A DNA stretch of 21,815 nucleotides from Parachlorella kessleri. Taxonomy: Eukaryota; Chlorophyta; Trebouxiophyceae; Chlorellales; Chlorellaceae. This document shows, piece after piece, positions 10,110 through 20,533 of this stretch (within the stretch, counting starts at the first letter, position 1; each line of letters opens with the position of its first letter). The stretch is taken from NCBI GenBank assembly GCA_001598975.1, contig BBXU01003080.1, forward strand, positions 1 to 21,815, written 5' to 3'. The notes under the pieces were generated by a model. It was not told where the DNA came from. It ran no database searches and saw nothing but the letters and a program-made list of their open reading frames with translations. Position numbers and translations under genes: made by a program.

Positions 10110-10995
10110 CAGGGTTGGATGCAGAATGAGCCTGAGTCTTGCCTGAGTTCTGAGCCAGTAAGTCTCTCCTCAAGATAAGCTAAGGCCACTGGAAGAAGAG
10201 ATGCAGCTCAACTGAGGCAGGGGCAGGAGAGAACAGTTTACATGATCGTATGACTGAGATGCTCTCCTATGAGCGCCTGGAGAACCTGTCGTATCATGCC
10301 TCATCTGCTCTTTGCAGTAAAGTGGCATGTAGGGCGAGAGATTTTCCTGTATAGCTTTGAACCTGCCAGCAAGGTGTGTACTGGGAACTTGCCTGTCTTC
10401 TGAAGTAGAGAGTCTCACAGTACCAGATAGGAGGAAGCGCAAGCGAACTAGGCAAGGCATGGGACGCTGGTTAGGTAGCTCGGCTGCAGATGGCCGCCAG
10501 AGAGGAGGAAATTGGGGGCAACTGGACTAACCGGCGGAGCCACCAACGATGACTCCCACCTTTGCTCAGTCTCACCATATTACAATGCTGCACAGTCGAG
10601 GACGGTAGGCACACAGCTAAACAAGATCTTGCAAGACTTTTCACAGTGTAGATACATGAGAAGGCCGAAGTACCCAACGGGCCCTGGCATGGCCATACGT
10701 TGGCAGAGCTCAATAATCACTGGAGCTATGCTAGCTGGGAAGAGGGAGCAAGTTGTCCATATGACCAACCCATACCTCCATGTTCCCACTTGCACACAGC
10801 ATATCCCTATGTACATTGCAGCACAGTAAACAAAAGTGTGCCCAGCATGAGCACATACAACTAGCTAGTGAGTGCATTGTTACTGAAGGTCGGCTCGGCC
10901 CGAAACATGCCGTCACCCACACTGCCCACATGTGTTTCATGTAAGAAGAGGACCGAGCGCGCGTCGCCATCGCAAAACAAGTTGAAGAAAGTGTA

Positions 10996-11000
10996 TTACA
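10996..11000 (-). terminator. Candidate polyadenylation signal TGTAA (transporter B)
   Basis: Reading on the minus strand, TGTAA lies about 266 bp downstream of the copy B stop codon. The motif type fits chlorophyte nuclear genes, and the position gives a plausible 3' UTR length. Confidence 0.45.
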
Positions 11001-11265
11001 ATTGCAGGAGCCGACAGGACAGATAGAATCATGCAGGAAAGAGAAAACAAGATTACGAAGACAAACTAAGGCCTGGCCACTGACACTGGTGCAGTACTAC
11101 GCACCCAGACCTCCCCAGGAACCACCCCCGCACAGGAATGGCTCACTGAGGTGTCAATCTTTGCACCATCTTTGCAAGTATAAGGTGACACGATCCAACA
11201 ACTGACGTTAGGGCGAATTGGAACCTTGCCAATTCCCAGCATCACGGTCACCACGACTACCCACC

Positions 11266-14200
11266 TCAGACCTTCACTGGTGCCGCTGGCTCCACCTCAG
11301 TGGCAGCAATCTTGGTGGGGGTGTCAGACCCGCTGCCATTGCTCTCGTAGCCACTGGTGCCGGCCTTGTAATTCTTGCTGTAGCCAATGATCCGCTCAAA
11401 GAGGGACAAGTGCTTGGGGGCAAGTGCAGGGCCGGTGTACTCGTGCTCAGCGCCGTCCACAATGGCCAGCCACCTCTTGTCACCCTCACGCAGGTCCAGC
11501 CCAGTCAGATCTGCAAGACAAACAAACCAGCCTTGAAAGCGGGGGAGGCCTTTTCACCGCTACCCACCTGCCAGGTGGCAGGAGGTCCCTTGGTGACACT
11601 GTCATGGTGCACACCCAACAACCAACAGGGAGCACAGAACTTGCAGAGCTCTCATACTCCCACCAGAGACTTACAGACGGTTGGTCAAGAGCAAACACGA
11701 CCAGCAACTAGCATGCATCGTCACCTCAAGTCCAGGCGCCAGGCAACAGGTGCGAGCACTTGATTCTGGCCACTACGTCAGCTGCCAGCCATCATTCCAA
11801 GCAACTGGGCCAGCTTCATGCACGATATACCAATGCTCACCAGGGATGAGGGCAATGGTGAGCACTGCACCCGCAAAGCCGCACGCAGCAGAGATCCAGA
11901 ACTTGGTCTGGTCATTGACCTTGCCAAATACGACACCAGCAACCAGGGCGCCAGCCTTGCCAACAGCAGCAGAGAAGCCGTGGCACCTGCAGAAGGCGGG
12001 GTGAGCAGCACGTAGTGTCACACGCAATGACCTTGCCTCCCAATGGCAAGCTACACAAAATGTACTATGTGTCAACAGCAGCAGCCAAGCCTTGAAGGGG
12101 GGGAAGCAATGGCAACATCCCCCACACCTCGTCCGCAGCCAGCATTCCTCTGCCTTGAGCTCATGAAAGCCAGCGCTGCTGATGTTCCCAGCCACGCAGC
12201 TAAGAAGCCTAAGCCAGCCATTGCCAGGCCTCACATGGAGCGCATCTCGGTGGGGATGGTCTCGGCGGGCAGCAACCAGGTGGTGGCATTGGGACCAAAC
12301 TGGCCCCAGAAGGACGAGAAGAAGTACAGGAACTGCAGGACAGTTGGAACAGGCGGTGAGCGTTTGGTAGCAGCAACAAGCATGACAAGGGTCATGGCAC
12401 GTCATTGTGGTAGGAGGCATGGTGCCCATCCATTCAGCGAGGCCAGATATGCCATTCAGGCTCACAGCCATGCCCCCTATGATGTGCAACGCACACTCCT
12501 GCAGGTCGACAAACTATCGATGAGAGCAAGATCTGTGACTGAGCCACAGGGAGTGATGCATGCATGCCGCAACTGGTCCCTTTAAAGCCTGCTCTGCACT
12601 GCAATGAGCCCACCTAGCTAGCACTAGCTACAACTCCAGGCCCTCACCTGGAACCAGTGGATGCCTCCCTTGATGAGGTGGTGGTAGTCGGCAGCGCAGA
12701 TGATGAAGAGAACGCCCATCCACATGAAGCCCTGCACGCCCCATTTGCAGCTATGTAATGAAAATTGCAAGGGGTAAGCGGGGGTCAGCGCAGAGTGATT
12801 GCAGCTGGCGTATTGGCTTTCATTTAGTAAACCCCCTTCAACACAGAAGGGAAGCGATATCACTAGCCTAAACAATTTGATAATTCCCAGCCTGAACAGC
12901 ATTGGGCGCTAAACTCAGCGCTAATTAGCATGCGTGCCAGAGACTCAAGGCCCGCCCAAAAAGACGCAAGAGCAGCAAACACAGCATGCTTGCCAGCTCA
13001 CAGTGACCCCCTCATGAGACCTTGGTGCGTAAACAAGGTAACACCAAAGCCACCGGTACAGTCCCCCCTCTGACCAGCCGCCACTGGGGCACACTCACCA
13101 TGACCTGCATGCGCTTGCGGCCCATCCAGGGCTTGTCAATGGTGAAGGCGGCAAAGTAGTAGCCGGTCAGCGCGACAGCGGAGTTGAGTAGCGTCCATTC
13201 CAGCCCCACAATGATGTTGCCCTTGGCCTCAGGCTTGATGATAGCAATGAAGGTCGACTGGAACAGCTTGTTGCCGTCTGCAGCGCATTAGGAGGGCGTG
13301 CCACAGCCGTCAGTGCAGCGGCACAGGCGCAAGCCAACTTGCGGAACTATCAGCATTACGCATTGCCAGCTGAGGAACAGGACCGTGGGTTGAGAGGCTG
13401 TAGCAGCACCAGTCAGTAGCCCAGCAGCAAGCAGCAGCAGCAACACTAAGAGCCCACGACGTGCCATGTGGTGGACTTACAGAAAGCGAAATCCCAGACG
13501 AACCAGGACAGGGCCGTGCCAGCAATGCGGTGCCAGAAGTATTTCAGCAGCAGCAGGTTCCTGCGCCAGGGCCTCCTGCCGGCATCACCTGCAAAATATG
13601 GTAGGCACAAGGCTGACATTGACTGAAGGGTGGGGCGGAGACCAGCCACAAATGATTGCGGACCAGCAACTATGGCAACAAAAATGTTAGAAATACTAAA
13701 AGTAAGCATATCAGCTTTAAGACTCTTTTGTCGCTAGGGCACTTCTTGGAATGAGCTGAGTCCTGAACATCCGCTCCTTTCCACAAAAGAAGAAATGCTC
13801 CCGGTACTATGTTGTTGAGAACAATCAACTCACCGAGGTCGTGCAAGGACTGCCTCTTGCCCGTCCACACTGCAGACTCCTTCAGGACGAAGATACGCCA
13901 GAAGAGGATGAAGGACAAGGGGATGATACCCAGGCCGTACGACAGGCGCCAGATGATCTCCAGACGATCTGCAGACAGACAATAGGCACTCGATGGTTGT
14001 CAGCATCCGCTGCCAAGAAGGTGTCACAGGTGAAGCCGCGCAAGGTATTGCGAACCCTCATGGGCACGATGGAGTGACCGTGTCTCACAGCCACTAGACA
14101 CTCTCCCTTCAGCTATAAATGTTAAGACCCTACGACACCAAGAGGCATGCCTCTAGCGCCTGCACTTACAGTAATACCACTGTAAAACCTTGACCTACAC

Positions 14201-16342
14201 CGTATGAACCAAGAACGTGAAGCGCATGGGTAGCTATGTCACAGATATATGCAAAGCCCCTCCACTCACGCTTGCTATACGGCGGGTTGTACTGGTCGAA
14301 AGCTGCGCAGAGAATGACCAGCACCAGGGTATTCACTGCATTGCCCCAGCCTTGCATGGAGAACACCAGCACCACAGTCTCGCCACGCCGGTTCTGCAGA
14401 TGCTTGCTGTTCTCAGCACGCTCGTTGGCTGACGTAGAAGCCACGGGGTACTCGCCTGCAAAGCCAGGGCAAGGGGAGGTAGCAGCAACCACCAAGTCAG
14501 CACATGAAACGCTCATGTACTAATGCTAGTAAGCATTGTACAATTGCTGAAGTGCATCAGCAGAGCCGAAAGCAGAAGACTGCCAGGCACTAGTGCCTTT
14601 ATCCTCTGCTGCTGTCGTACTAATGTAAGGACAGCCCTCATGTCCGTCCCAAGACAGTATTCACGCCAGAAGACAGCCTCGACGGGTGGCCCAAGGTGCC
14701 ACCAGTGTGAGGCCAGGCACGCCCAAGCCACTCACCGCCGACACCCACGCCGAAGAAGAACTGCACCACGGTGAACATGGTGAACAGCTTGCCGGAGTCG
14801 GAGCCGGTGGACGCGGTAATGAGGATGGCAACTGCAAGGGAACCGAGCAAGGCATGTTAACAAGGCACATCCCAACGACCGCAGCCGACCCAGCCAACCA
14901 GCTACCAACTTAATACCCACCCCCGATTCACCTCCAGGAACTTCTTGCAGTGGTGCAACCGGGCATCAGATGCCACTCGCTCAACTTGCTAACCAGCCCT
15001 GGGCAACCCATCTACCCATTTTGTTCGCACTGCCTACCGCCGTACACCAAGCTGCCCTCCCTCCCTCAATACGTAAACGCAGCGCCGTACACAGTATGAG
15101 CCATTCCGCTCAGACGGGCCTGCTGAGCCTGCAGGCCCAGCCAACACAAGATGAAACCTAACAGCCAGAAGCACACAGTTACAGGCAGTACCCGCCCACA
15201 AAACACACGAGACCAAACCCCGCTCACAAATGAACATAATGGAGGCCGTCATGACGGAGCCAAGCTTGCGCCCCAGCTTGTCAGCGAAAAGGCCAATGAA
15301 CAGCTGGCCGGCAATGATACCAGACACCTGGGTGTACGTGATGGTATCAGTCAGCTCTGCAGAGCAGGGGGGTAAAGGCAATGACAGAAAACCGTCAGCA
15401 CACCCTTGTCAATCGATGACATTGACTCTGCTTTCGCCCGCCGTGGTGTGTAGCCGACGCTGGGCATGCCCTTCGAGTCAGTACCCATCGTGTGAAACGT
15501 CGGGCGTGGACTTACTGCTGCACTTCCTGTCACCAGCAACGCGGTTTTGCGTAAGATAGCAAATACAGCCCATAGGCTGCGGTATAGCGCTCGGCATGGG
15601 TGGCAGGCAACCAAGTCACTCAACGCTAACACTTACTCGATGAACAGGTCTGATGTGTCTTCCAACACTCGGGGTAGGCTGCACCCCAAAGCGTCTTGAG
15701 GTTACCCACGGAAAAGATGAAGTATGCCTCAGAGAACATGCCTGCAGCACCGCGCAGAGCTTGCAGCGTAAGAAACGTGTTTCCTAAACGAAGAACAGCG
15801 TTGCCAGCCTCTGCACAAAGCCGCCATCTTAGTCAGTGCTCGTTTCGTGGTGCGCAACAAGAAAGGCTGCCATACCACTCCTGAACTTCTTTACGGCAGC
15901 AGGTGGCTACAGCATGCCTTCCCCAGCCGCCACCACAAAAACTGCAGTTGGTCGGTCACCACTCACCCAAACCAGGGATCACGAAGGAGAGCACCCAGTA
16001 TACAAATCTGCAGGCATGGCGTTAGCACCGCCTGTCATGACGTTGGCGGCTCACGGTAGGGGATATGCCGCAGGTGGCGCTTCACCGTAATCCGGATGTG
16101 GTGCGTGTTTGCGGCATTATGTCGTGTGGAGCGTGTTCGCGGCATATATCAGCTTCGAGGCGGCCGGCGGACCTCGGGAATCAACCCCCTCGTCGAGGGG
16201 CACCCTACCTGACAATGACATTTTTCTTCATCAGCTTCTCGTAGTTAGCATCCACCTCTGCCTCGGCCAGCTTGGCCGCGGCCGCCTTGACCTCATGGGC
16301 CTTGCCAGCCTCCACGACATTTGGGGGGCTTTCGTAACCCAT
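11266..16342 (-). CDS. PHT1/PHO84-type H+:phosphate symporter, copy B (upstream paralog)
   Basis: Thirteen minus-strand exons join in frame to 561 residues: 16209-16342, 15967-16007, 15637-15741, 15228-15356, 14736-14831, 14270-14455, 13834-13968, 13481-13588, 13099-13277, 12648-12731, 12235-12332, 11841-11986, 11266-11510. Exons 2-12 have exactly the lengths and phases of copy A; only the first (one codon shorter) and last (six codons shorter) differ. Phosphate-site residues are Y171, Q203, W304, D308, Y312 and N414, with K442 (one less than in A). Glu again replaces Asp at 63 and 170, and the TM1-TM2 loop cysteines are kept (84, 91). Differences cluster in the N-terminus, the central cytoplasmic loop at exons 7-8 (AGRRPWRRN here, AGQGNVRKN in A) and the C-terminal tail, places where regulation or trafficking often diverges. 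There is no sign of decay. It is a functional tandem duplicate by sequence; a specialised role is not shown. Confidence 0.93.
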
Positions 16343-16451
16343 GGCTCAGTCGCGCCGCCGGGCTGTAGGGCGGCACTTAGGTTTACCAGGAGTACAAGAT
16401 GGTCTCTGATCGCTGAGACTGCTGATGTTGGACATCTTTGGAAGCCCAGAG

Positions 16452-16465
16452 AAGATGCGCATCTT
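16452..16465 (-). promoter_or_regulatory. 14-bp palindrome upstream of transporter B
   Basis: AAGATGCGCATCTT is a perfect 14-bp palindrome, 110-123 bp upstream of the copy B start codon. Its core and left flank (GAAGATGCGCATC) are shared with copy A at nearly the same distance. In copy A the right flank has changed to CAA, but CATCTT recurs a few bases further on. The conserved place and symmetry suggest a dimer-binding site or a core promoter element. Confidence 0.5.
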
Positions 16466-17224
16466 TTCAAGATTGATGCTGCGGGGCGATCGCGGCGATT
16501 CCGGCCCGCTTCTGGCAAGGCCCACTTCTGTCAAAGCCCATGAAGTCAAGGCCAATTCAGCAGGCTTTGAACTTGAGTTGCGTCCAACAGCAGTATCGGG
16601 TGGCACTATGGTTTCTCGAGAGGCGCACGGGGAGAGCCGGTGGTCCGCGCCTTGATCGCGCCTGTCGCGCTCCCGCCAAGGCCTGCAGCAAACCCATGAG
16701 CAAACCAGCACCGTTGGTGCAGCTGCCAGCCAGACTGAGGGTCGTCAGCTACCATACAACCCTTCTGAGGCGTTATTATGCCTTGAAGCTGGTGAACCTC
16801 GCCTTCGGAAGACCGTCTAGACCCCCAGGTCAGCAGGCACCGCATGGGCGCTGGAGCCACTGTGCGCCACAGCGGTGTGCATATCGACCTTGTCATGTCA
16901 AGAATAAACGGAAGCTATGATCGTGGGCTAGGACACTGTACTAGTGCACTCTCAGCCCCGCTCCAGGTGCATTGTATTGGTGCCTTGTTGTGCCGTGCAA
17001 GCATTGTTGCAACTGTGCACCCTCGCCAATAGTACAAAGAAGTAGGGTATAGCCAGGGCCACCAGTGGCTACCTTACTGCAGAGACACCCCAGTGTAGGA
17101 GATTGCAACAGTACTGGTGGGGTATACCTGCAACTTTGTACTTATGAGCACTGGTCCCAGGTGGGTACAAAAAAGCACACCTGCAAGGGTGCAATCGGGT
17201 ACCAGGCTAGCACGGGTACACAAA

Positions 17225-17286
17225 GGTACCATATAGTGCAGTCCAATATGGTACCGAGTGGGTGCCCATGCAAGTCAGCACCCACT
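17225..17286. repeat. Two adjacent perfect hairpins in a GGTACC-rich stretch
   Basis: Hairpin 1 pairs GGTACCATAT (17225-17234) with ATATGGTACC (17246-17255), 10 bp with an 11-base loop. Hairpin 2 pairs AGTGGGTGC (17257-17265) with GCACCCACT (17278-17286), 9 bp with a 12-base loop. One base separates them. The preceding 180 bp are rich in GGGTAC words and include the palindrome GGTATACC. It could be a structured RNA, a foldback element end or a decayed minisatellite. Confidence 0.6.
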
Positions 17287-17574
17287 GGATACAATGCTTT
17301 GGCCTAGATGGACAACGCCAGACCTGTATGGACTAACCGGGGCCCTGCCCGGGGCTGACGGTAAGCCTGAAAGAAATAGGGACATAACTGCCCTCCAGAA
17401 GGAACGGGCGCTCAGCGGGTCTTGCCTTTGCAAAGGGCCTGCCCGGCCTGGACGAAAGACTTGTACGCATGCTTGTACGGCCGACCCATAGAAGACGCCG
17501 CTTTAGCGCAAAAAAGCGCAGGTTAGGGGTGAAGGCAGAACAGCTTAACAGCTTGAGAGAACAGTTGAACCCAA

Positions 17575-17596
17575 AGTGATCAGCCAGTGATCAGCC
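17575..17596. repeat. 11-bp tandem duplication
   Basis: AGTGATCAGCC occurs twice in direct tandem. It is short and non-coding, in the spacer downstream of the riboflavin synthase gene. Confidence 0.7.
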
Positions 17597-18041
17597 ACGC
17601 CTATGCAACACAGCCATTACTGGCACCTATCTCAAAGCGCCAACCGGCAAGCCAGCCTCACACAAGCGAAGTGTGAGAGGCGGCAGTGCTGCAGGATACA
17701 TATAAAGAAGTAATGATAGCGGTGGTATTGACCTGGGCTGTATGACGCAAGCCACAAGTATGATTCCTGGCGTACATGCTTATGCAGACAGGCAGTTGCA
17801 TTGGGGATATCCCTAACCACCCTAATTTGATTTAGTCTAACAGCGTACCGTCACCTATCCATGCTGCCGTCTCACGCAATCCCACAACGGGTAGGGCCAA
17901 CAAAAGCCATGTACTAAGCCCACAAACCATAACAATCAAGTTCAGACTCTACCTATGGGGAGTACGGAGGATCTATAGCTACCTATGGTTGGACTGTAAC
18001 AAGGGACGCAACTCGCCACCCCATCCGGACAACATGAGGGG

Positions 18042-19838
18042 TCATGCCAGCCCCTTCTTTGCTAGGAACTGCTGCATCACCCGCTCCACCGTGTCCACAA
18101 TAGCTTGGGTCTGGGTCTCGACCTCGATATTCACCACGTCCCCCTCGCCCTTGTCCCCCAGCACGGTGACCCTGAACACGAGCAATGCATGAGAATGGTT
18201 GGGAGCAAGCTAAGGCAGACTTGCACCCACTCTGGGAGCCAGTGGTTGCCAGCCGTAACCAACTTGCAGACACCCGTAGGGTGACTCTGCAAATCCAAAG
18301 CAAGGCGCGCCGTGCTAGTCAGCACCTAAACCAAGGGATGGTGCATGGCACCAAGACGACATACTTAAGTCAGATTTTGTGGCATGTGGTGGTCTGGTTC
18401 TCGAGTGGCTTCACTTGTGGGAGACTCATAGGCAGCATAGTTGGCTGATATGCTCATATACTAGACTGGAACCGAGAGGACTTGCAAGAACCACACCACA
18501 GCATGCTGGGGCGTCACCCTCATGGCTGCTGCTCCTGCCCCACCTGAGTGTCTCAGGTATGAGGTACACACTGAAGGTGCTATCTGTGACCTCGCCAACT
18601 GTCAGGCTGCAGCCATCGACGGAGATGAAGCCCTTCTCCAGGATGTACTTCATCCACTCAGGGTCTCGCACCTGCATACTCCCGGGCGCCAGAAAGTAAC
18701 GCAATGAGTCTGTCTGGCAGGTGGGGATGCGTGTGCTGCTGCTGTTAGGTGCCCCCCTTGCGCAAGGGCCAGGACGTTTGCCCTGCTCCTGGCTGCATTT
18801 TTGTCCTCCCCAGAGCCGCCTTTACACAAGCAGGCTGCCGTGGTGGCACTCCATGAACGCAACCTTTGTGCGCTGCTGCTTGCCTTAAATTGTAATCTTC
18901 GGTTGTTCTCTGTCTGCTGCAAGCTCACGATGGTAGCGGTGGTGTGCACGTGGCCCGACACATTGTGTCCCCCAATCTCGTCGCCCACCCTGGCGGCGCG
19001 TTCAAAATTCACAGGGCTGCCCTCTTCAAGCAAGCCCAGGTTGGTGCGCTTGAGTGACTCTCCAATCACATCAAACTGGGCTACATTGCTGTCGGCATTC
19101 ACAACTGTTAGGCAGGTGCCATTTATGGCGATGCTGCCGCCCACCTGCAAGTGGCCCAGGGCGGGAGTGCGTTTGGAAAACTAACTAGCAGAAGTGCGCA
19201 TCAGCCTGACAGGAGCTGGTCTGCCGTCCATACTTCTTTGAGTATGTTCAATGCAACTCACGTCAATCCTGCCAGGCAGCCAGTGCAGTTGAAACCCTGC
19301 ATGCCTCACCGCAGCGCTTTGGTAACTGGCACTGCCGCACCTGCACATCCGCCAGCCTGCCAGAGGGAAACTCTATGTCAAAGGTGCAAAACTCGCTTTT
19401 GCGCTGCACCCGCTGGATGCGCCCCTTGCCTTGAACAATCCCTGCATCAATCAAACGGGAGCTGGCGTTGTGGACTCTGTACGAATTTTCCCTAAGTTTC
19501 ACCAGGGCCAGGCTACTGGGCCAGTCCCTGTTCACGTATTTCGCGGACACTCTAGCTTTTTGTGTAAGTCAAGCAGTATAAAAGGCTTATTGATGGCTGC
19601 ACTGACGGCCTGTGTCAAGAGGTATGCTAAGAGCTCCCTCCACCGGAGCAGCACTGTCCTGGGCTGGGCCCAGAGGAGGCAGGGCTGAACCCGAGGTCAT
19701 GCCTTAATTTGTCTGCTAATGCTCACCTGTAAATACCATCCTGACAACTAGGCCGCCTCGACGCACTCGTTGCACCAGGGAGCGACGTTGCAAGGTGATG
19801 GGCAGCATGCACCGAGAAAGCTGCCCTTGCAAAGACAT
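18042..19838 (-). CDS. Riboflavin synthase, predicted plastid-targeted
   Basis: Five minus-strand exons join in frame to 243 residues: 19727-19838, 19341-19441, 18884-19144, 18544-18671, 18042-18171. The enzyme converts two molecules of 6,7-dimethyl-8-ribityllumazine into riboflavin and a pyrimidinedione, the last step of riboflavin synthesis, in the plastid in plants and algae. The first 33 residues ([10 protein letters not shown]..., rich in Arg, Leu, Val) look like a transit peptide. FTGIVQG at 36-42 begins the enzyme proper. The two lumazine-binding domains show [11 protein letters not shown] (75-85) and SVDGCSLTV (175-183). DEIGGH-x3-SGH (126-136) ends the first half, and the Gln-Thr-rich C-terminus ([12 protein letters not shown]) forms the trimer helix. 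Cys82, His136 and Ser180 match residues considered important in the E. coli enzyme (from memory). The intron after residue 158 uses a GC donor; the others are GT-AG. Overall the sequence recalls the E. coli type. Confidence 0.92.
18672..18883 (-). other. Non-canonical GC-AG intron in riboflavin synthase
   Basis: The exon ends TTTAAG at 18884 and the intron begins GCAAGC (18883-18878), ending TATGCAG at 18672. AAG|GCAAG is the known consensus for GC donors. A consensus GT donor, GTGAGC at 18928-18923, lies 45 bp upstream inside the exon. Using it would remove 15 codons that align with conserved family sequence (ENNRRLQFK joined to VRDPEWMKY), so the GC donor is the one that gives a normal enzyme. 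Confidence 0.75.
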
Positions 19839-20533
19839 TGCAGGGCGATCGATCTATTGTGGAGAGTGGAGGAGGCGAGCAATAAAGAGCCAGGCAGAAC
19901 ACCCAGAAGAAGAACAGTGGTATGCCAGGCTGGCACGCGGGAAGGGGGAGGGCAAGCTCCCTTGGAGGGCGTTAGGGAGTGCCCACAGTAGTACTGAACA
20001 GTTTCCATTTGTATTTCGCTCTTTAAGTCCCACACGCTCGTACAAGGGCGCGATCTGGCGACAGTTGACTGCAAGGGGGGGCTTCCAGCAGAAGTTTCCT
20101 TAAGTAGTGCGCGAAGCTCCTTATCTCGCACAGAGAAAGGCTAAACAAGGGGGTCAAGGTGGGTGAATGGATCCTCTGGTTGGCATGTGTGAGATGCTGG
20201 AGTTGTTGGTGTGGGGCAAGAGGGCACAGACTGTCCGTGACTCACTTGGCTTACCGAAGCTTTTCTGGGCTCAAATACGGCACAGCTGAGGTGGACGAGC
20301 GGCCAATTCCGATGTGCGTTAGATTAGGTGGCGGCCTTTAACGTTGCCGATCGCCAGGCAGTGACCGAGGTGAAAGGCAGCATCTGTAGAAGAGCCTTTC
20401 ATTCTTTGGTAGCTCAAGAGGCTAGAACTTTGTGGTGCTGAAGTGGGCATTGAAATGCAGGGGTGCGGGGTTGAGTTTGGTGACATCAAGACAGGCAGCA
20501 GCTGCAGGGGCCGGGGTTGTGGGAGGCTTGCCG
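19839..20533. other. Divergent promoter region between riboflavin synthase and Cdh1
   Basis: The two genes are transcribed away from each other, with start codons 695 bp apart. The region must hold both promoters and both 5' UTRs. I see no TATA box, repeat or recognisable motif that stands out. Open frames here on either strand have no recognisable product. An in-frame TAG at 20423-20425 lies upstream of the Cdh1 start, supporting that start if the leader is unspliced. Confidence 0.55.

Larger units (their letters stand above)
9514..11265. other. Intergenic region between transporter A and transporter B
   Basis: This 1.75-kb spacer should carry the promoter of copy A on its left side and the 3' UTR of copy B on its right. 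It holds the shared palindromic element (9626-9638), a perfect hairpin (9690-9709), an AT-rich stretch around 9657-9672, an isolated coding-like fragment (9765-9885), a short pentanucleotide repeat (10091-10109) and a PHR1/PSR1-type site match GCATATCC at 10799-10806. The rest, about 10110-10990, shows no gene that I can support. Confidence 0.6.
16343..18041. other. Intergenic region between transporter B and riboflavin synthase
   Basis: The left part should be the promoter of transporter B and the right part the 3' UTR of riboflavin synthase, both on the minus strand. It holds the 14-bp palindrome (16452-16465), a stretch rich in GGGTA and GGTACC words (about 17040-17290) with two adjacent hairpins, an 11-bp tandem duplication (17575-17596) and a GGATATCC match to the P1BS site (17805-17812). 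Open frames at about 16425-16920 on both strands show no recognisable domain and overlap; I call no gene. Confidence 0.6.

Noticed and set aside
16425..16920. Open frames on both strands upstream of transporter B
   Set aside because: They overlap one another and the promoter element, with no recognisable domain or splice continuation.
18923..18928. GTGAGC as the only donor of riboflavin synthase exon 3
   Set aside because: It would delete 15 residues that align with the family. The GC donor 45 bp on restores them in frame, so GT is kept only as a possible alternative site.
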